Below, piece after piece: positions 50,169-57,340 of a DNA stretch of 64,000 nucleotides; the stretch's first letter is position 1; each line of letters opens with the position of its first letter. The position numbers were made by a program, and so were the translations under genes. The notes beneath the pieces were generated by a model. It saw only the letters and a list, made by a program, of their open reading frames with translations. It made no database searches and had not been told where the DNA came from. Origin of the DNA: an uncultured Clostridia bacterium (lineage in GTDB: Bacteria; Bacillota; Clostridia; Christensenellales; Borkfalkiaceae); assembly GCA_947597925.1 (NCBI GenBank), contig CANQFA010000004.1:30154-94153 (forward strand), in the 5' to 3' direction.

Positions 50169-50990
50169 TCAGCGGCGGAAGGTCGCGTCAAGGAATTTTG
50201 CCACGCCGTCCTCTTCGGCATAGCCGATGACCCCCGTCGCCTTCTCCTTGAGCCAGGCGTCGGCGTTCATGACGGCATATTTCTCCTCGCAGATGTCGAA
50301 CATATCCGAATCGTTTGAAGTGTCGCCGAAGCAGATGACACGATCACAGCCGAGGTAGCCGCGCAGGAAGCGGACGCCGTTTGCCTTATTCGCGGCGCGG
50401 GGAAAGATCTCCATCCAATAGTCGGTCTGATAGGTCTCCTGATGGAAGATGCACACGAAGCGCGGATCGTATTTCAGGATATCCCATGCCCTTTCGAGCT
50501 GTTCGCGCGGGCCGATGCACTTTACATAGAAGACGGCGCCGCCGAAGAACTCCTCCTTGCTGTGCGCGGGAAGAAGACGGTCATCCCCTCTCCTCCTGTA
50601 GAGATAGCGGCGGATGCCCTCCGTCTCCCTGCCCTCTGCCCAGACGATGCGCTCCTTCCCCGGAATGGCGCTGAAGACGACCGCGGGAATGCGGAACTCG
50701 GTGAGGACGCGGCAGACATCTTCCTTCCACGCCTCCTCGAAGACATGGCAGGCGATGGTCTCTCCGCTCCCGTAGTCATAGATGAGCCCTCCGTTATAGA
50801 GGATGGCGGGGATGCGGAGATCGAGACCTTTTACCGCGCGCAGGGCGCTGCCTGCCGATCTCGCCGAGGCAAGCGTAAAGATCATCCCGCTGCCGATGAG
50901 ATCATTGAGCCGCGCGATGCTGTAATCGGACACGCACTCCTTGCTGGTGAGCAGTGTCCCGTCCAAATCGGATACATAGAGAGTCTTCAT
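50169..50990 (-). CDS. Cof-type HAD-superfamily phosphatase
   Basis: 273 aa. HAD motif I VSDLDGTLLTS (Asp 7 and 9), motif II LASARS near 41, the lysine of motif III (KANGVRFLRGYLG) and motif IV CFGDTSNDSDMFDIC near 222, with a C2B-type cap between. It probably dephosphorylates sugar phosphates or FMN-like metabolites; the substrate is unknown. A TATAAT at 51016-51021 lies about 25 nt upstream on the minus strand, with a weak -35. Convergent with the DUF1294 gene, whose stop is 4 bp away. Confidence 0.9.
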   Translation of the reverse strand: MKTLYVSDLDGTLLTSKECVSDYSIARLNDLIGSGMIFTLASARSAGSALRAVKGLDLRIPAILYNGGLIYDYGSGETIACHVFEEAWKEDVCRVLTEFRIPAVVFSAIPGKERIVWAEGRETEGIRRYLYRRRGDDRLLPAHSKEEFFGGAVFYVKCIGPREQLERAWDILKYDPRFVCIFHQETYQTDYWMEIFPRAANKANGVRFLRGYLGCDRVICFGDTSNDSDMFDICEEKYAVMNADAWLKEKATGVIGYAEEDGVAKFLDATFRR

Positions 50991-51126
50991 AGTCCCATAT
51001 CTTCCTGTCGCGAATATTATACCATACCTTCCCGAAAAAAGTCCCCATTTTCTCCCGATTTTTTTGCGGATTTTCAAAATTTTTCCCGAAAGCGCGCCTG
51101 CCCGTACGCCAAAGCCCTCCGCACCC

Positions 51127-51155
51127 TTGCAATCTCCCTCTCTTTTTGGTATAAT
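51127..51155 (+). promoter_or_regulatory. promoter of the GH43 gene
   Basis: TTGCAA (51127-51132), 17-bp spacer, TATAAT (51150-51155), about 28 nt before the ATG with GGAGGAG in between. Confidence 0.8.
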
Positions 51156-51183
51156 ATTGCCGAGATCCGAAAAGGAGGAGAGC

Positions 51184-52620
51184 ATGAAACAGGCCTTCAA
51201 TCCCTATCTGCCGTCCTATGAGTATATCCCCGACGGCGAACCTCATCTCTTCGACGGCCGCGTCTATGTCTATGGCTCGCACGACAAGTTCGACGGCGCG
51301 TCCTTCTGCCTCAATGACTATGTCGCATGGTCGGCGCCCGCAGACGACCTCGCCGACTGGCGGTATGAGGGCGTCATCTTCCGCCGCGGACAGGACCCCG
51401 ACGGGAAGCCCGGCATCATGAACGCCATGTATGCGCCCGATGTGTGCCGCGGCCCCGACGGGAGGTACTATCTCTACTACTTCATCGGCTATAGGGGACT
51501 CATCTCCGTCGCGGTGTGCGATACGCCCGCGGGCAGCTACGAATTCCTCGGGCATGTCCGCTATCCCGACGGGACGCTGCTCGGCAAGAAGGGAGAACCT
51601 CTTCAGTTCGATCCCGGCGTCTTCGCGGACGACGACGGAAAAATTTATCTGTATACGGGATTCGGGCCCGTCCGCTATCCCGCCTTTCTCCTCGGCGGCC
51701 ATAGGCCCTCCGCGCACGGCGCCATGGGCTTTGAGCTCGAGCGGGACATGCTCACCTTAAAGAGCGGGCCCGCCTACATCGGCGTCAAGGGAAGACCCGA
51801 GGGCAAGGGGACGCCCTATGAGGGGCACGAGTTCTTCGAGGCGAGCAGTCTTCGAAAATTCGGCGGGAGATATTACTTCATCTACAGCTCCTTCCGCGGG
51901 CATGAACTGTGCTGGGCGGTCAGCGATTCTCCCCTCTCGGGATTTGAATACGGCGGGACACTCGTCTCAAACGGCGATGTGGGTCTCGGCGGCATCACCG
52001 AAAGAGATGCCCTCAACTATCTCGGAAATACGCACGGCAGCGTCATCGAAATCGGCGGGAAATATTATGTATTCTATCATCGCCATACCAACCGCCACGC
52101 CTTTTCGCGGCAGGCCTGTGCCGAGCGCATCTCCTTCGAAGACGGCCGCTTTACGCAGGCGGAACTTACGAGCTGCGGACTCAACGGCGGTCCCCTCGAG
52201 GGGCGGGGAGAATATGAGGCGCGCATCGCCTGCGGACTCTACAGCAGGAGCGGGAGCTATTTTTCGGGTGTCATGAAAAAGCCGAAGGGAAAGCGCCCCT
52301 ACTTCACCCAGTCGGGGAAGGACAGGGACTGCGATCCCGACCAATACATCGCAAACTTCCGAGAGGGCTCCACGGCGCTCTTCCGCTATTTTTCCTTTGA
52401 CGACGTCACTTCGGCGGGCGTTCGGATCCGCGGCAAGGGCGGCGGAAAGATCCTCTTCCGCACGGAAAGGGACGGAGGTCCCGCTGCAGTGATCGAGATC
52501 CCCCGCGGAGAGGGTGAGCGCGTCCTCGAAGCGCCCTTTTCGGCAAAAGGCGTAAAGCCCCTCTACGTCTCCTATGCGGGTGCGGGAAAGGTCGACCTCC
52601 TCGCCGTCATCTTCTCGTGA
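51184..52620 (+). CDS. glycoside hydrolase family 43-like enzyme, cytoplasmic
   Basis: 478 aa, five-bladed beta-propeller (about 1-320) plus a C-terminal beta-sandwich resembling CBM6 (about 350-478). Seen: PHLFDGRVYVYGSHDKFDG, MYAPDVCRGPDGRYYLYYF (propeller catalytic Asp region), QFDPGVFADDDGKIYLYTGF and HEFFEASSLRKFGGRYYFIYS, whose Glu is the likely general acid. Members act as arabinofuranosidases or xylosidases. There is no signal peptide, so it works on imported oligosaccharides. Preceded by its own promoter; the RNA locus follows. Confidence 0.9.
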   Translation: MKQAFNPYLPSYEYIPDGEPHLFDGRVYVYGSHDKFDGASFCLNDYVAWSAPADDLADWRYEGVIFRRGQDPDGKPGIMNAMYAPDVCRGPDGRYYLYYFIGYRGLISVAVCDTPAGSYEFLGHVRYPDGTLLGKKGEPLQFDPGVFADDDGKIYLYTGFGPVRYPAFLLGGHRPSAHGAMGFELERDMLTLKSGPAYIGVKGRPEGKGTPYEGHEFFEASSLRKFGGRYYFIYSSFRGHELCWAVSDSPLSGFEYGGTLVSNGDVGLGGITERDALNYLGNTHGSVIEIGGKYYVFYHRHTNRHAFSRQACAERISFEDGRFTQAELTSCGLNGGPLEGRGEYEARIACGLYSRSGSYFSGVMKKPKGKRPYFTQSGKDRDCDPDQYIANFREGSTALFRYFSFDDVTSAGVRIRGKGGGKILFRTERDGGPAAVIEIPRGEGERVLEAPFSAKGVKPLYVSYAGAGKVDLLAVIFS

Positions 52621-52661
52621 TATCGGTTTTATGCAAAATTATATATCGTGTATAAAATCGG

Positions 52662-52689
52662 TTGACATTTCCGAGAATTTACGTATAAT
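52662..52689 (+). promoter_or_regulatory. promoter of RNA copy A
   Basis: TTGACA (52662-52667), 16-bp spacer, TATAAT (52684-52689). The spacer shares 15 of 16 bases with that of copy B. Predicted start near 52696. Confidence 0.85.
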
Positions 52690-52695
52690 ATAGTT

Positions 52696-52790
52696 AGGAT
52701 TGATACGAATGGCAGAAAATTCGCCCTCGCCTGCCGCACCGCACGTCGGCGCGATAGAGGGACTGGGCGTCCTCTCTATCATCCGATCCT
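52696..52790 (+). ncRNA. structured RNA copy A1
   Basis: No coding frame. Four-helix layout with abutting stems: P1 AGGATTG/CGATCCT (52696-52702 with 52784-52790) starts on the predicted +1; P2 GGCAG/CTGCC (52711-52715, 52731-52735) with the conserved CAGAAAAT; P3 (52736-52752); P4, 11 bp with one bulge (52753-52763, 52769-52780). Confidence 0.65.
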
Positions 52791-52866
52791 TTGACAGCAG
52801 AAAATCGCCTTAGCTGCAAAATAATGACGGGTGCCCCGCTTGACGGGGATGGCGTCCGTCCAAAGG
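52788..52866 (+). ncRNA. structured RNA copy A2, tandem with A1
   Basis: P1 CCTTTG/CAAAGG (52788-52793 with 52861-52866), P2 GCAG/CTGC (52797-52800, 52814-52817) with conserved CAGAAAAT, an A-rich linker in place of P3, and P4 GACGG/CCGTC (52826-52830, 52856-52860) capped by CCCCG/CGGGG. Its P1 5' strand shares bases 52788-52790 with A1's P1 3' strand, so the two P1 helices compete. No promoter of its own. Confidence 0.55.
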
Positions 52867-52869
52867 GAG

Positions 52870-52896
52870 ACCTCCGAGTTTTTTCGGAGGTTTTTT
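52870..52896 (+). terminator. terminator of the A1-A2 transcript
   Basis: ACCTCCGA / TCGGAGGT stem (52870-52877 with 52884-52891) and T-run to 52896, giving a transcript of about 200 nt from the copy A promoter. Confidence 0.9.
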
Positions 52897-52957
52897 CATG
52901 ATTTCCGCAAGGTGAATATTAGATAGACAATATTATGCGACCATGCATGGAAAAGTA

Positions 52958-52985
52958 TTGACATTTCCGAGAATTTGCGTATAAT
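52958..52985 (+). promoter_or_regulatory. promoter of RNA copy B
   Basis: TTGACA (52958-52963), 16-bp spacer, TATAAT (52980-52985); predicted start near 52992. Confidence 0.85.
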
Positions 52986-52994
52986 AGAGATACA

Positions 52995-53111
52995 AGGTTT
53001 CTATGAAGTAGCAGAAAATCTGCCTCGGCTGCCGCAAAAAGCGTTTTGCTTTGCGCGATGAAGGAGACCCGTGGAAAACGGTGTGGGCAGTCCTTCCATA
53101 GAGACCTTTTT
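52995..53111 (+). ncRNA. structured RNA copy B
   Basis: P1 AGGTTTCTATG/CATAGAGACCT, 11 bp with one G-U (52995-53005 with 53097-53107), followed at once by TTTTT, so P1 can also act as terminator. P2 GCAG/CTGC (53011-53014, 53029-53032) with CAGAAAAT; P3 CGCAAA/TTTGCG (53033-53038, 53050-53055); P4 GAAGGA/TCCTTC (53060-53065, 53091-53096) abutting P1. Confidence 0.65.
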
Positions 53112-53136
53112 CATGCCCTTTTTCTGCCATATTACA

Positions 53137-53164
53137 TTGACATTTTTGAAAATACGAGTATAAT
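53137..53164 (+). promoter_or_regulatory. promoter of RNA copy C
   Basis: TTGACA (53137-53142), 16-bp spacer (more diverged), TATAAT (53159-53164); predicted start near 53171. Confidence 0.85.
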
Positions 53165-53173
53165 AGAATCCGG

Positions 53174-53256
53174 AGGGCTGATTGACGACAGAAATTATGC
53201 ACCGCGCTCGCTGTCACAAGAAATGGAAGGAACCGCGCGGCTTCCCGATCAGTCCT
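53174..53256 (+). ncRNA. structured RNA copy C
   Basis: P1 AGGGCTGATTG/CGATCAGTCCT, 11 bp with two G-U (53174-53184 with 53246-53256). P2 GACAG/CTGTC (53187-53191, 53211-53215), a compensatory G-C to A-T change relative to A1, with CAGAAATT. An A-rich linker replaces P3; P4 GGAAG/CTTCC (53225-53229, 53241-53245) abuts P1. Confidence 0.6.
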
Positions 53257-53290
53257 TGTTTATTGCTGCTTGGTGTATTATAAGAGCTGA

Positions 53291-53362
53291 AAGACGGTTG
53301 CATAGGGAAATCTGCCTATGCGTAAAAGTCGATCAAGAAACTCGCACCGACTGATCCGTCTT
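53291..53362 (+). ncRNA. possible degenerate fifth copy (D)
   Basis: P1 AAGACGG/CCGTCTT (53291-53297, 53356-53362), P2 GCATAGG/CCTATGC (53300-53306, 53315-53321) enclosing GAAATCTG, and P4 AGTCG/CGACT (53327-53331, 53348-53352). Same order of helices, but only a weak TATTAT upstream and no clear terminator. Confidence 0.4.
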
Positions 53363-53461
53363 CTCCTCTTATATCGCTGAAACATATAAAAACATAAATA
53401 TATAAGAACAGCCTCCGACGGGGAATTCCTCGCGGAGGCGGTCATTTTTGAATGGAAATTT

Positions 53462-53986
53462 TCATTCGGTGAGATTGATGGACCCCACGAACATGGCGGC
53501 AATCTTGTCTGCGGGCTCCTTGCAGCCGCTGTCAAGCCACGCCATGGACACATTGAAGATCATCCCCGCGAAGAGATAGGGCTCATAGAGGCTGCTTCTG
53601 TCGGGATATTCCGCCCGGAAGGTCTCAACCATCTCCCTGTTGAGAAAATCGAGATAGAGATATTCGAGGTGCGCCCGCCGCAGGAGCCGAAAGCACTCCT
53701 TGTTTCTCTGAAATTTTTCAAATACGCTCTTTGCGACCCCGACATAGTCGGCCCTGCATCTCGGATAGTAATGCTGCTCGAAGAGAAATTCTTTCGTGTT
53801 ATGTGTGAAGTAAAATTCAATTACTTCTTCCTTGCTCTTGAAATAGCGGTAAAAGGTCGCCCTTCCCACGCCTGCCTTTTCTGCGATATCCGTGATGCTG
53901 ATCTTGGCATATTCGTGCTCGTTCATGAGCTTAAAGAGCGCCTCTACGATATAGTGCCGCGTATATTCCTCGGGCGCATATTCCAT
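53462..53986 (-). CDS. TetR-family transcriptional regulator
   Basis: 174 aa. The N-terminal HTH is canonical (EALFKLMNEHEYAKISITDIAEKAGVGRATFYRYFKSKEEVI, about 13-55). The C-terminal helical domain (60-174) resembles the TetR_C group of clostridia (FEKFQRNKECFRLL). GGGAGGAT lies upstream of the ATG at 53986. Its promoter overlaps that of the divergent membrane-protein pair, so it probably represses itself and them. The ligand is unknown. Confidence 0.9.
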   Translation of the reverse strand: MEYAPEEYTRHYIVEALFKLMNEHEYAKISITDIAEKAGVGRATFYRYFKSKEEVIEFYFTHNTKEFLFEQHYYPRCRADYVGVAKSVFEKFQRNKECFRLLRRAHLEYLYLDFLNREMVETFRAEYPDRSSLYEPYLFAGMIFNVSMAWLDSGCKEPADKIAAMFVGSINLTE

Positions 53987-54060
53987 GATACGATCCTCCC
54001 CTCTCTGTCTCATTTCGGCGGACACTTCGGCGCACTTTGTCTCATCCCCCTTTCAGACGC

Positions 54061-54113
54061 TTGATATTTTTTCCGCTTTCCTATATGATACACTTGTCTT
54101 ACGAAAAAGTCAA
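54061..54113. promoter_or_regulatory. overlapping divergent promoters of tetR and the membrane pair
   Basis: Plus: TTGATA (54061-54066), 17 bp, TATGAT (54084-54089). Minus: TTGACT (54108-54113), 17 bp, TATCAT (54085-54090). The two -10 hexamers share five bases, so a single bound repressor, or one polymerase, would block both. Confidence 0.75.
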
Positions 54114-54173
54114 CCGAAACGCGCGTCGGTCGGCAAGGCGCAAGACAAAATTATCATAAGGAGTAATAGGAAG

Positions 54174-54710
54174 ATGCAAGAAAAAGATTTTGTGACCTAT
54201 GAGTACAAGACGGTATCGATCGATGCAAAGGATCGGGCAAAGGCCATGGATCTGTATGAGGCATTCGGTTGGGAGATCACGGGAACCACGGCCTCTGCGG
54301 CGGGTGGCATGATGCTCTCGCTCAGACGGGACAGAAAGCAGAGACATAAGCAGGAACTCGACAGACTCGAGCGGCAGGCTGAGGAGACCATGGAGACGAT
54401 TGGCGGACTTCAGAAGTCCAAGACCCGCGGCGCAAGTGTCTTTGCCTACATTTTCGGAAGTGCGGCGGCGCTCGTCCTCGGAGGTGGAATGTGCCTCACG
54501 ATGCTCATCGAAAACAGCATTCCCGCACTCATCGGAGGCATCGCGCTCGGCATTGCCGGACTTGTCCTCTGCGGCGTGAACTACTTTATCTATTCCAAAC
54601 TCGTTTCAAAGAAGACAAAGGAAGTCCTGCCCATCATTGACCAGACGGAAGAAAAACTCGCAGACCTTCTCGAAAAGGGAAATGGGCTGCTGCGCACCGA
54701 GATCATCTGA
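54174..54710 (+). CDS. hypothetical membrane protein with coiled-coil
   Basis: 178 aa, no named family known to me. Cytosolic N-terminus (FVTYEYKTVSIDAKDRAKAMDLYEAFGWEITG), a charged coiled-coil (about 50-80), two transmembrane helices (about 88-108 and 112-134), then a second helical coil (QTEEKLADLLEKGNGLL). AAGGAG lies upstream of the ATG. Controlled with the divergent TetR gene; 37 nt before the next membrane gene, so probably one operon. Confidence 0.75.
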   Translation: MQEKDFVTYEYKTVSIDAKDRAKAMDLYEAFGWEITGTTASAAGGMMLSLRRDRKQRHKQELDRLERQAEETMETIGGLQKSKTRGASVFAYIFGSAAALVLGGGMCLTMLIENSIPALIGGIALGIAGLVLCGVNYFIYSKLVSKKTKEVLPIIDQTEEKLADLLEKGNGLLRTEII

Positions 54711-54747
54711 CTCGATTTGACGAAATCCCGAAAAGAGAAGTCCGATC

Positions 54748-55716
54748 ATGAGAACTTTTATCCGCAAATACAGAGAGATGTCATTTGAAGAGAGGACGAT
54801 ATGGAAGACCATAGTCGGTCTGTGTCTCTCTGCCCTTCTCGCTTGCGGAAAGCTCGTGATCGGACTTTTTACGGACTATAACCTGATCAGCATTGCCGTC
54901 TATACATTCGGCATCCTGCTCGCGAAATTCGAGTGTGTATTGGGCGCCAGGTCGGACAAGATGCCCTTCGAAAGGCGCAATCTGCTCATCGCCGTCTTCC
55001 TCTTTTTGTCGAGCCTCATCTATATCGGCTTCATGTGCAGGATGTTCTTCATCGAGCGTAGGCTTAAAGATAACAGCCTTTCCTATGTCGTGCTCCTCGC
55101 CTTTATCTCCTTCTGCGAACTCGGATTTGCGATCGCGGGGCTTCTGCGGACGAAAAATAAGGGACACTACTACCGCAATATCAAGATCATCAATTTCTGC
55201 GTCGCTCTGATCGCCATATTGACGACACAGATGGCCATCCTGAACATGGAATCGGAGACGAACGTCGTGGACATCACAAATGCCTACACGGGGATCGGCG
55301 TGGGCTGCTTTATCGCGCTCTGCGCCGTTTATATCCTGATTGCGCCCAAGACGAGCATCATCGACCGCGAACATCAGAAATTCATCCTGAAGGATGCGGA
55401 GAAAAACCGCCTGATCGATATGGGAAAGGATGGAGTCGTGCTCACGCTCTGCCGAAGCACCGTCTACGGCGACTACCTCTATCGGGCGAAGATCGAGGGC
55501 GATGTCGTCGAGGGAGATATCGTGCGTGGGAAATCGCTCTGGAAGCGGATGCATATCCTTCTCAAGATCCTGTGCTGTATCCTCTCGGAAATTTTGATCT
55601 TTGTCTGGCTGATCGGACGAGGGATCCTGTTTGTGCGCTCAGCCTTTCTTCCCCGTCGTCTGAAGGAGACAATGCAAAATAACGGCTTTCTCTCCCCTCC
55701 CGATGCGCCGTCATGA
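54748..55716 (+). CDS. hypothetical polytopic membrane protein
   Basis: 322 aa, about seven transmembrane helices; no recognised family. The N-terminal half holds six helices (from LSALLACGKLVIGLFT onward), a soluble segment follows (about 207-265, EHQKFILKDAEKNRLIDMGKDGVVL), and a final helix lies near 272-290. Weak purine-rich ribosome site. Likely co-transcribed with the preceding gene under the TetR regulator. A transporter or stress-response membrane role is possible but unproven. Confidence 0.75.
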   Translation: MRTFIRKYREMSFEERTIWKTIVGLCLSALLACGKLVIGLFTDYNLISIAVYTFGILLAKFECVLGARSDKMPFERRNLLIAVFLFLSSLIYIGFMCRMFFIERRLKDNSLSYVVLLAFISFCELGFAIAGLLRTKNKGHYYRNIKIINFCVALIAILTTQMAILNMESETNVVDITNAYTGIGVGCFIALCAVYILIAPKTSIIDREHQKFILKDAEKNRLIDMGKDGVVLTLCRSTVYGDYLYRAKIEGDVVEGDIVRGKSLWKRMHILLKILCCILSEILIFVWLIGRGILFVRSAFLPRRLKETMQNNGFLSPPDAPS

Positions 55717-55765
55717 CGCGATCATAAGAAGCGGCTCAATCGGATGAACTCTTCAATAAAATTTT

Positions 55766-55960
55766 CTATGAAACAAAATCTACTCGTTTTACATTGAATG
55801 CAATAAATTCATGATTCTGTATATCTTTCGGTATACGGTCTTCAAGCTTTATTTCTATTTCTCCTATTGTTACAATTCTTTTCGACTTATCAATCAGTTG
55901 CCCTTGTAAACGATACGCAAAATACCCCTCATCAATTTTTCAACTTCCTATTTGCTTCAT
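55766..55960 (-). pseudogene. small remnant with an in-frame TGA
   Basis: Reading from the ATG at 55960: MKQIGS, then TGA, then 57 in-frame codons (KIDEGYFAYRLQG...KRVDFVS) to TAG. AT-rich, no ribosome site. It looks like a decayed small gene in which Trp TGG became TGA. Recoding is less likely, since no selenocysteine hairpin is evident. Confidence 0.5.
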
Positions 55961-55970
55961 AGGGATAGGA

Positions 55971-56004
55971 CAAAAAGAAAAACGACGTAACCGTTTCAGT
56001 TACG
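55971..56004 (-). terminator. terminator of the minus-strand remnant
   Basis: CGTAAC / GTTACG stem (55986-55991 with 55999-56004) with TCGTTTTTCTTTTT downstream on the minus strand. Confidence 0.75.
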
Positions 56005-56040
56005 CCGTTCAGCTATGTTTCTATTTAGTTTTTGGCGGTT

Positions 56041-56189
56041 TTAGTCCTCTTTCTTATCCGTTTCGGCACGAGAGCGCAAAGCATCGTACCCCGCCTGTAT
56101 GAGTTCGACTTTTGTTATTTTGTTCTCTTTAAGATAGCCGTTGTTTTCCTCTAAAGTTATGGGAACATTGGTCGGAAGAACATGAGATT
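56041..56189 (-). pseudogene. C-terminal fragment of an unidentified gene
   Basis: About 48 in-frame minus-strand codons ending in TAA at 56041, with text such as NVPITLEENNGYLKENKITK and VELIQAGYDALRSRAETDKKED. It has no start codon with a ribosome site and is cut off at the TetR remnant. A terminator follows. AT-rich; probably a leftover from a mobile element, but the parent family is not recognised. Confidence 0.45.
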
Positions 56190-56222
56190 GCGGAACGCAA
56201 AAACTTTACGCCCGAAAACGGC

Positions 56223-56480
56223 TTGACCTTTTTTGAATACAATTACAGCATAAAAGATCTCCTTGCGCTTCTTTATGAACGAGGCTTACAGACGGCGATC
56301 TACAATTCCTTTTATGAAATTATGGTGCCACAGTATGGCGAGAATGCGCTCGAATGCTACAAAGGTAGGTTTTACTCCTATGGGCTGTTCGGGCTACTTG
56401 ACGAATGGGTTAGGCGCGGCTTCCACGAAACGCCGCAGGAAATGCAAGAGTACATAAATAAAATTTCCAAGAATGGCTAA
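56223..56480 (+). pseudogene. C-terminal half of a TetR-family regulator
   Basis: 85 codons from a TTG; the frame is open back to 56133, but no HTH is encoded. The sequence runs from the ligand domain (LLALLYERGLQTAIYNSFYEI) through GRFYSYGLFGLLDEWVRRG to the natural C-terminus. Its last 50 residues match the remnant at 28450-28623 almost exactly, so both derive from the same gene. The 5' end meets the fragment on the opposite strand, which marks a recombination joint. Confidence 0.75.
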
Positions 56481-56482
56481 AT

Positions 56483-56920
56483 TTATTTTAGTTTAGTCTT
56501 TAATAAACTATGGTCTGCTTCAACATAAAATAAATCCGTTCGGTTCTCCCGAACGGATTTATTTCTCATTCTTTTGGCAAATCGGGTACACTTATTCTCG
56601 AGCTTTGCATTGATGCATAATTGGATCAATCCATCCAATTGATCGCGAATCGTTTGATCCGACACCCTGCATTGCGCTTGTCTTATGTTCTTAATGAAAT
56701 CCTCCAGGGACGAGGTCGGAATGATCGTATTGCCATAATAATCCAACCCCTCCCCACGATTTTTCAGAGAGACTTTGAATGTATCAAACCCTTCTGAAAA
56801 ATACGCATTGTTTACTATTACAGAATCATCAACACAAATCACGGGGCGACCATTCCTGAGAGAATAAGATGTTTGCTCCGGGATATCTGTCACGTCGATC
56901 ATAATGAATTCATGTTTCAT
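56483..56920 (-). CDS. hypothetical protein in an AT-rich patch
   Basis: 145 aa, soluble; no recognised family. Begins MKHEFIMIDVTDIPEQTSY with a NAYFSEGFDTFKVSLKNRGEG middle and a basic C-terminus (RMRNKSVRENR). The ATG at 56920 overlaps the preceding tiny gene by 4 nt (ATGA) and has GAAGG upstream, so the two form a coupled pair. Codon use is A/T-rich relative to the host genes. It ends 3 bp from the TetR remnant. Possibly cargo of a lost mobile element. Confidence 0.6.
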   Translation of the reverse strand: MKHEFIMIDVTDIPEQTSYSLRNGRPVICVDDSVIVNNAYFSEGFDTFKVSLKNRGEGLDYYGNTIIPTSSLEDFIKNIRQAQCRVSDQTIRDQLDGLIQLCINAKLENKCTRFAKRMRNKSVRENRTDLFYVEADHSLLKTKLK

Positions 56921-57051
56921 AACTCTGCCTTCTTTGGACACCACTTAGCATCGGTTTGAATAACATATCCGTCTGTGAAAACCATTTTATTCCCCCTTGG
57001 ATCGGCTCCGTTGAAACCGTCTACATATATATGACTGCTCCGGCGAGGCAT
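56917..57051 (-). CDS. tiny hypothetical protein coupled to the 56483 gene
   Basis: 44 aa (MPRRSSHIYVDGFNGADPRG...). The ATG at 57051 has no good ribosome site; a GTG at 57123 would add 24 basic residues. The ATGA overlap with the downstream gene and lack of frame breaks support coding. TTGCAA-18-TATATT near 57140-57170 could be the promoter. Function unknown. Confidence 0.45.
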   Translation of the reverse strand: MPRRSSHIYVDGFNGADPRGNKMVFTDGYVIQTDAKWCPKKAEL

Positions 57052-57205
57052 TTTTGTGCGCTTTTCAAAATGTTTTAAGAAAATTTTTTTGCAGCCCTCT
57101 CCTCGGCGCCAAAACCGCCGCACAAAATCTATGTTTCATGATGCCTCGAGTCCAATATAACACAGATCGGAAGCAATTTGCAAGCACTTTACAAAAAGTC
57201 CAAAA

Positions 57206-57262
57206 CCTTGCTGTCCCCTCGAGGGGAAAGTGGCGCACAGTGCCAAAAGGGGTGTCGAGATA
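57206..57262. repeat. CCCCTCGAGGGG-type extragenic repeat
   Basis: The word CTTGCTGTCCCCTCGAGGGG is followed by AAAGTGGCGCACAGTGCC and AAAAGGGGTGTCGAGA. Related words recur at about 60782, 60875-60900 (inverted) and 61745-61765. No coding role seen. Confidence 0.6.
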
Positions 57263-57309
57263 GAGAAAAGAAAAAGCGCAAAGGACAGTTTCCATCGTCC
57301 CTTGCGCTT
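57261..57309 (-). terminator. terminator after the flavoprotein gene
   Basis: AAGCGCAAGGGAC / GTCCTTTGCGCTT stem (57297-57309 with 57274-57286), 10-nt loop, then TTTCTTTTC on the minus strand. Confidence 0.85.
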
Positions 57310-57340
57310 AAATTTGCTTATTTCCTTTTCCCGCGACGGC

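Noticed and set aside
52662..52896. 5' leader riboswitch for a downstream gene
   Set aside because: The transcript ends at a strong terminator and no plus-strand gene follows before the minus-strand TetR gene, so independent RNAs are more likely.
52870..53217. Small open frames inside the RNA locus
   Set aside because: They lack ribosome sites, are not shared between copies and run across terminators and promoters.
53174..53220. Hammerhead ribozyme in RNA copy C
   Set aside because: CTGAT and GAAA words occur but not in the required CTGATGA-stem-GAAA order, and the other copies lack them.
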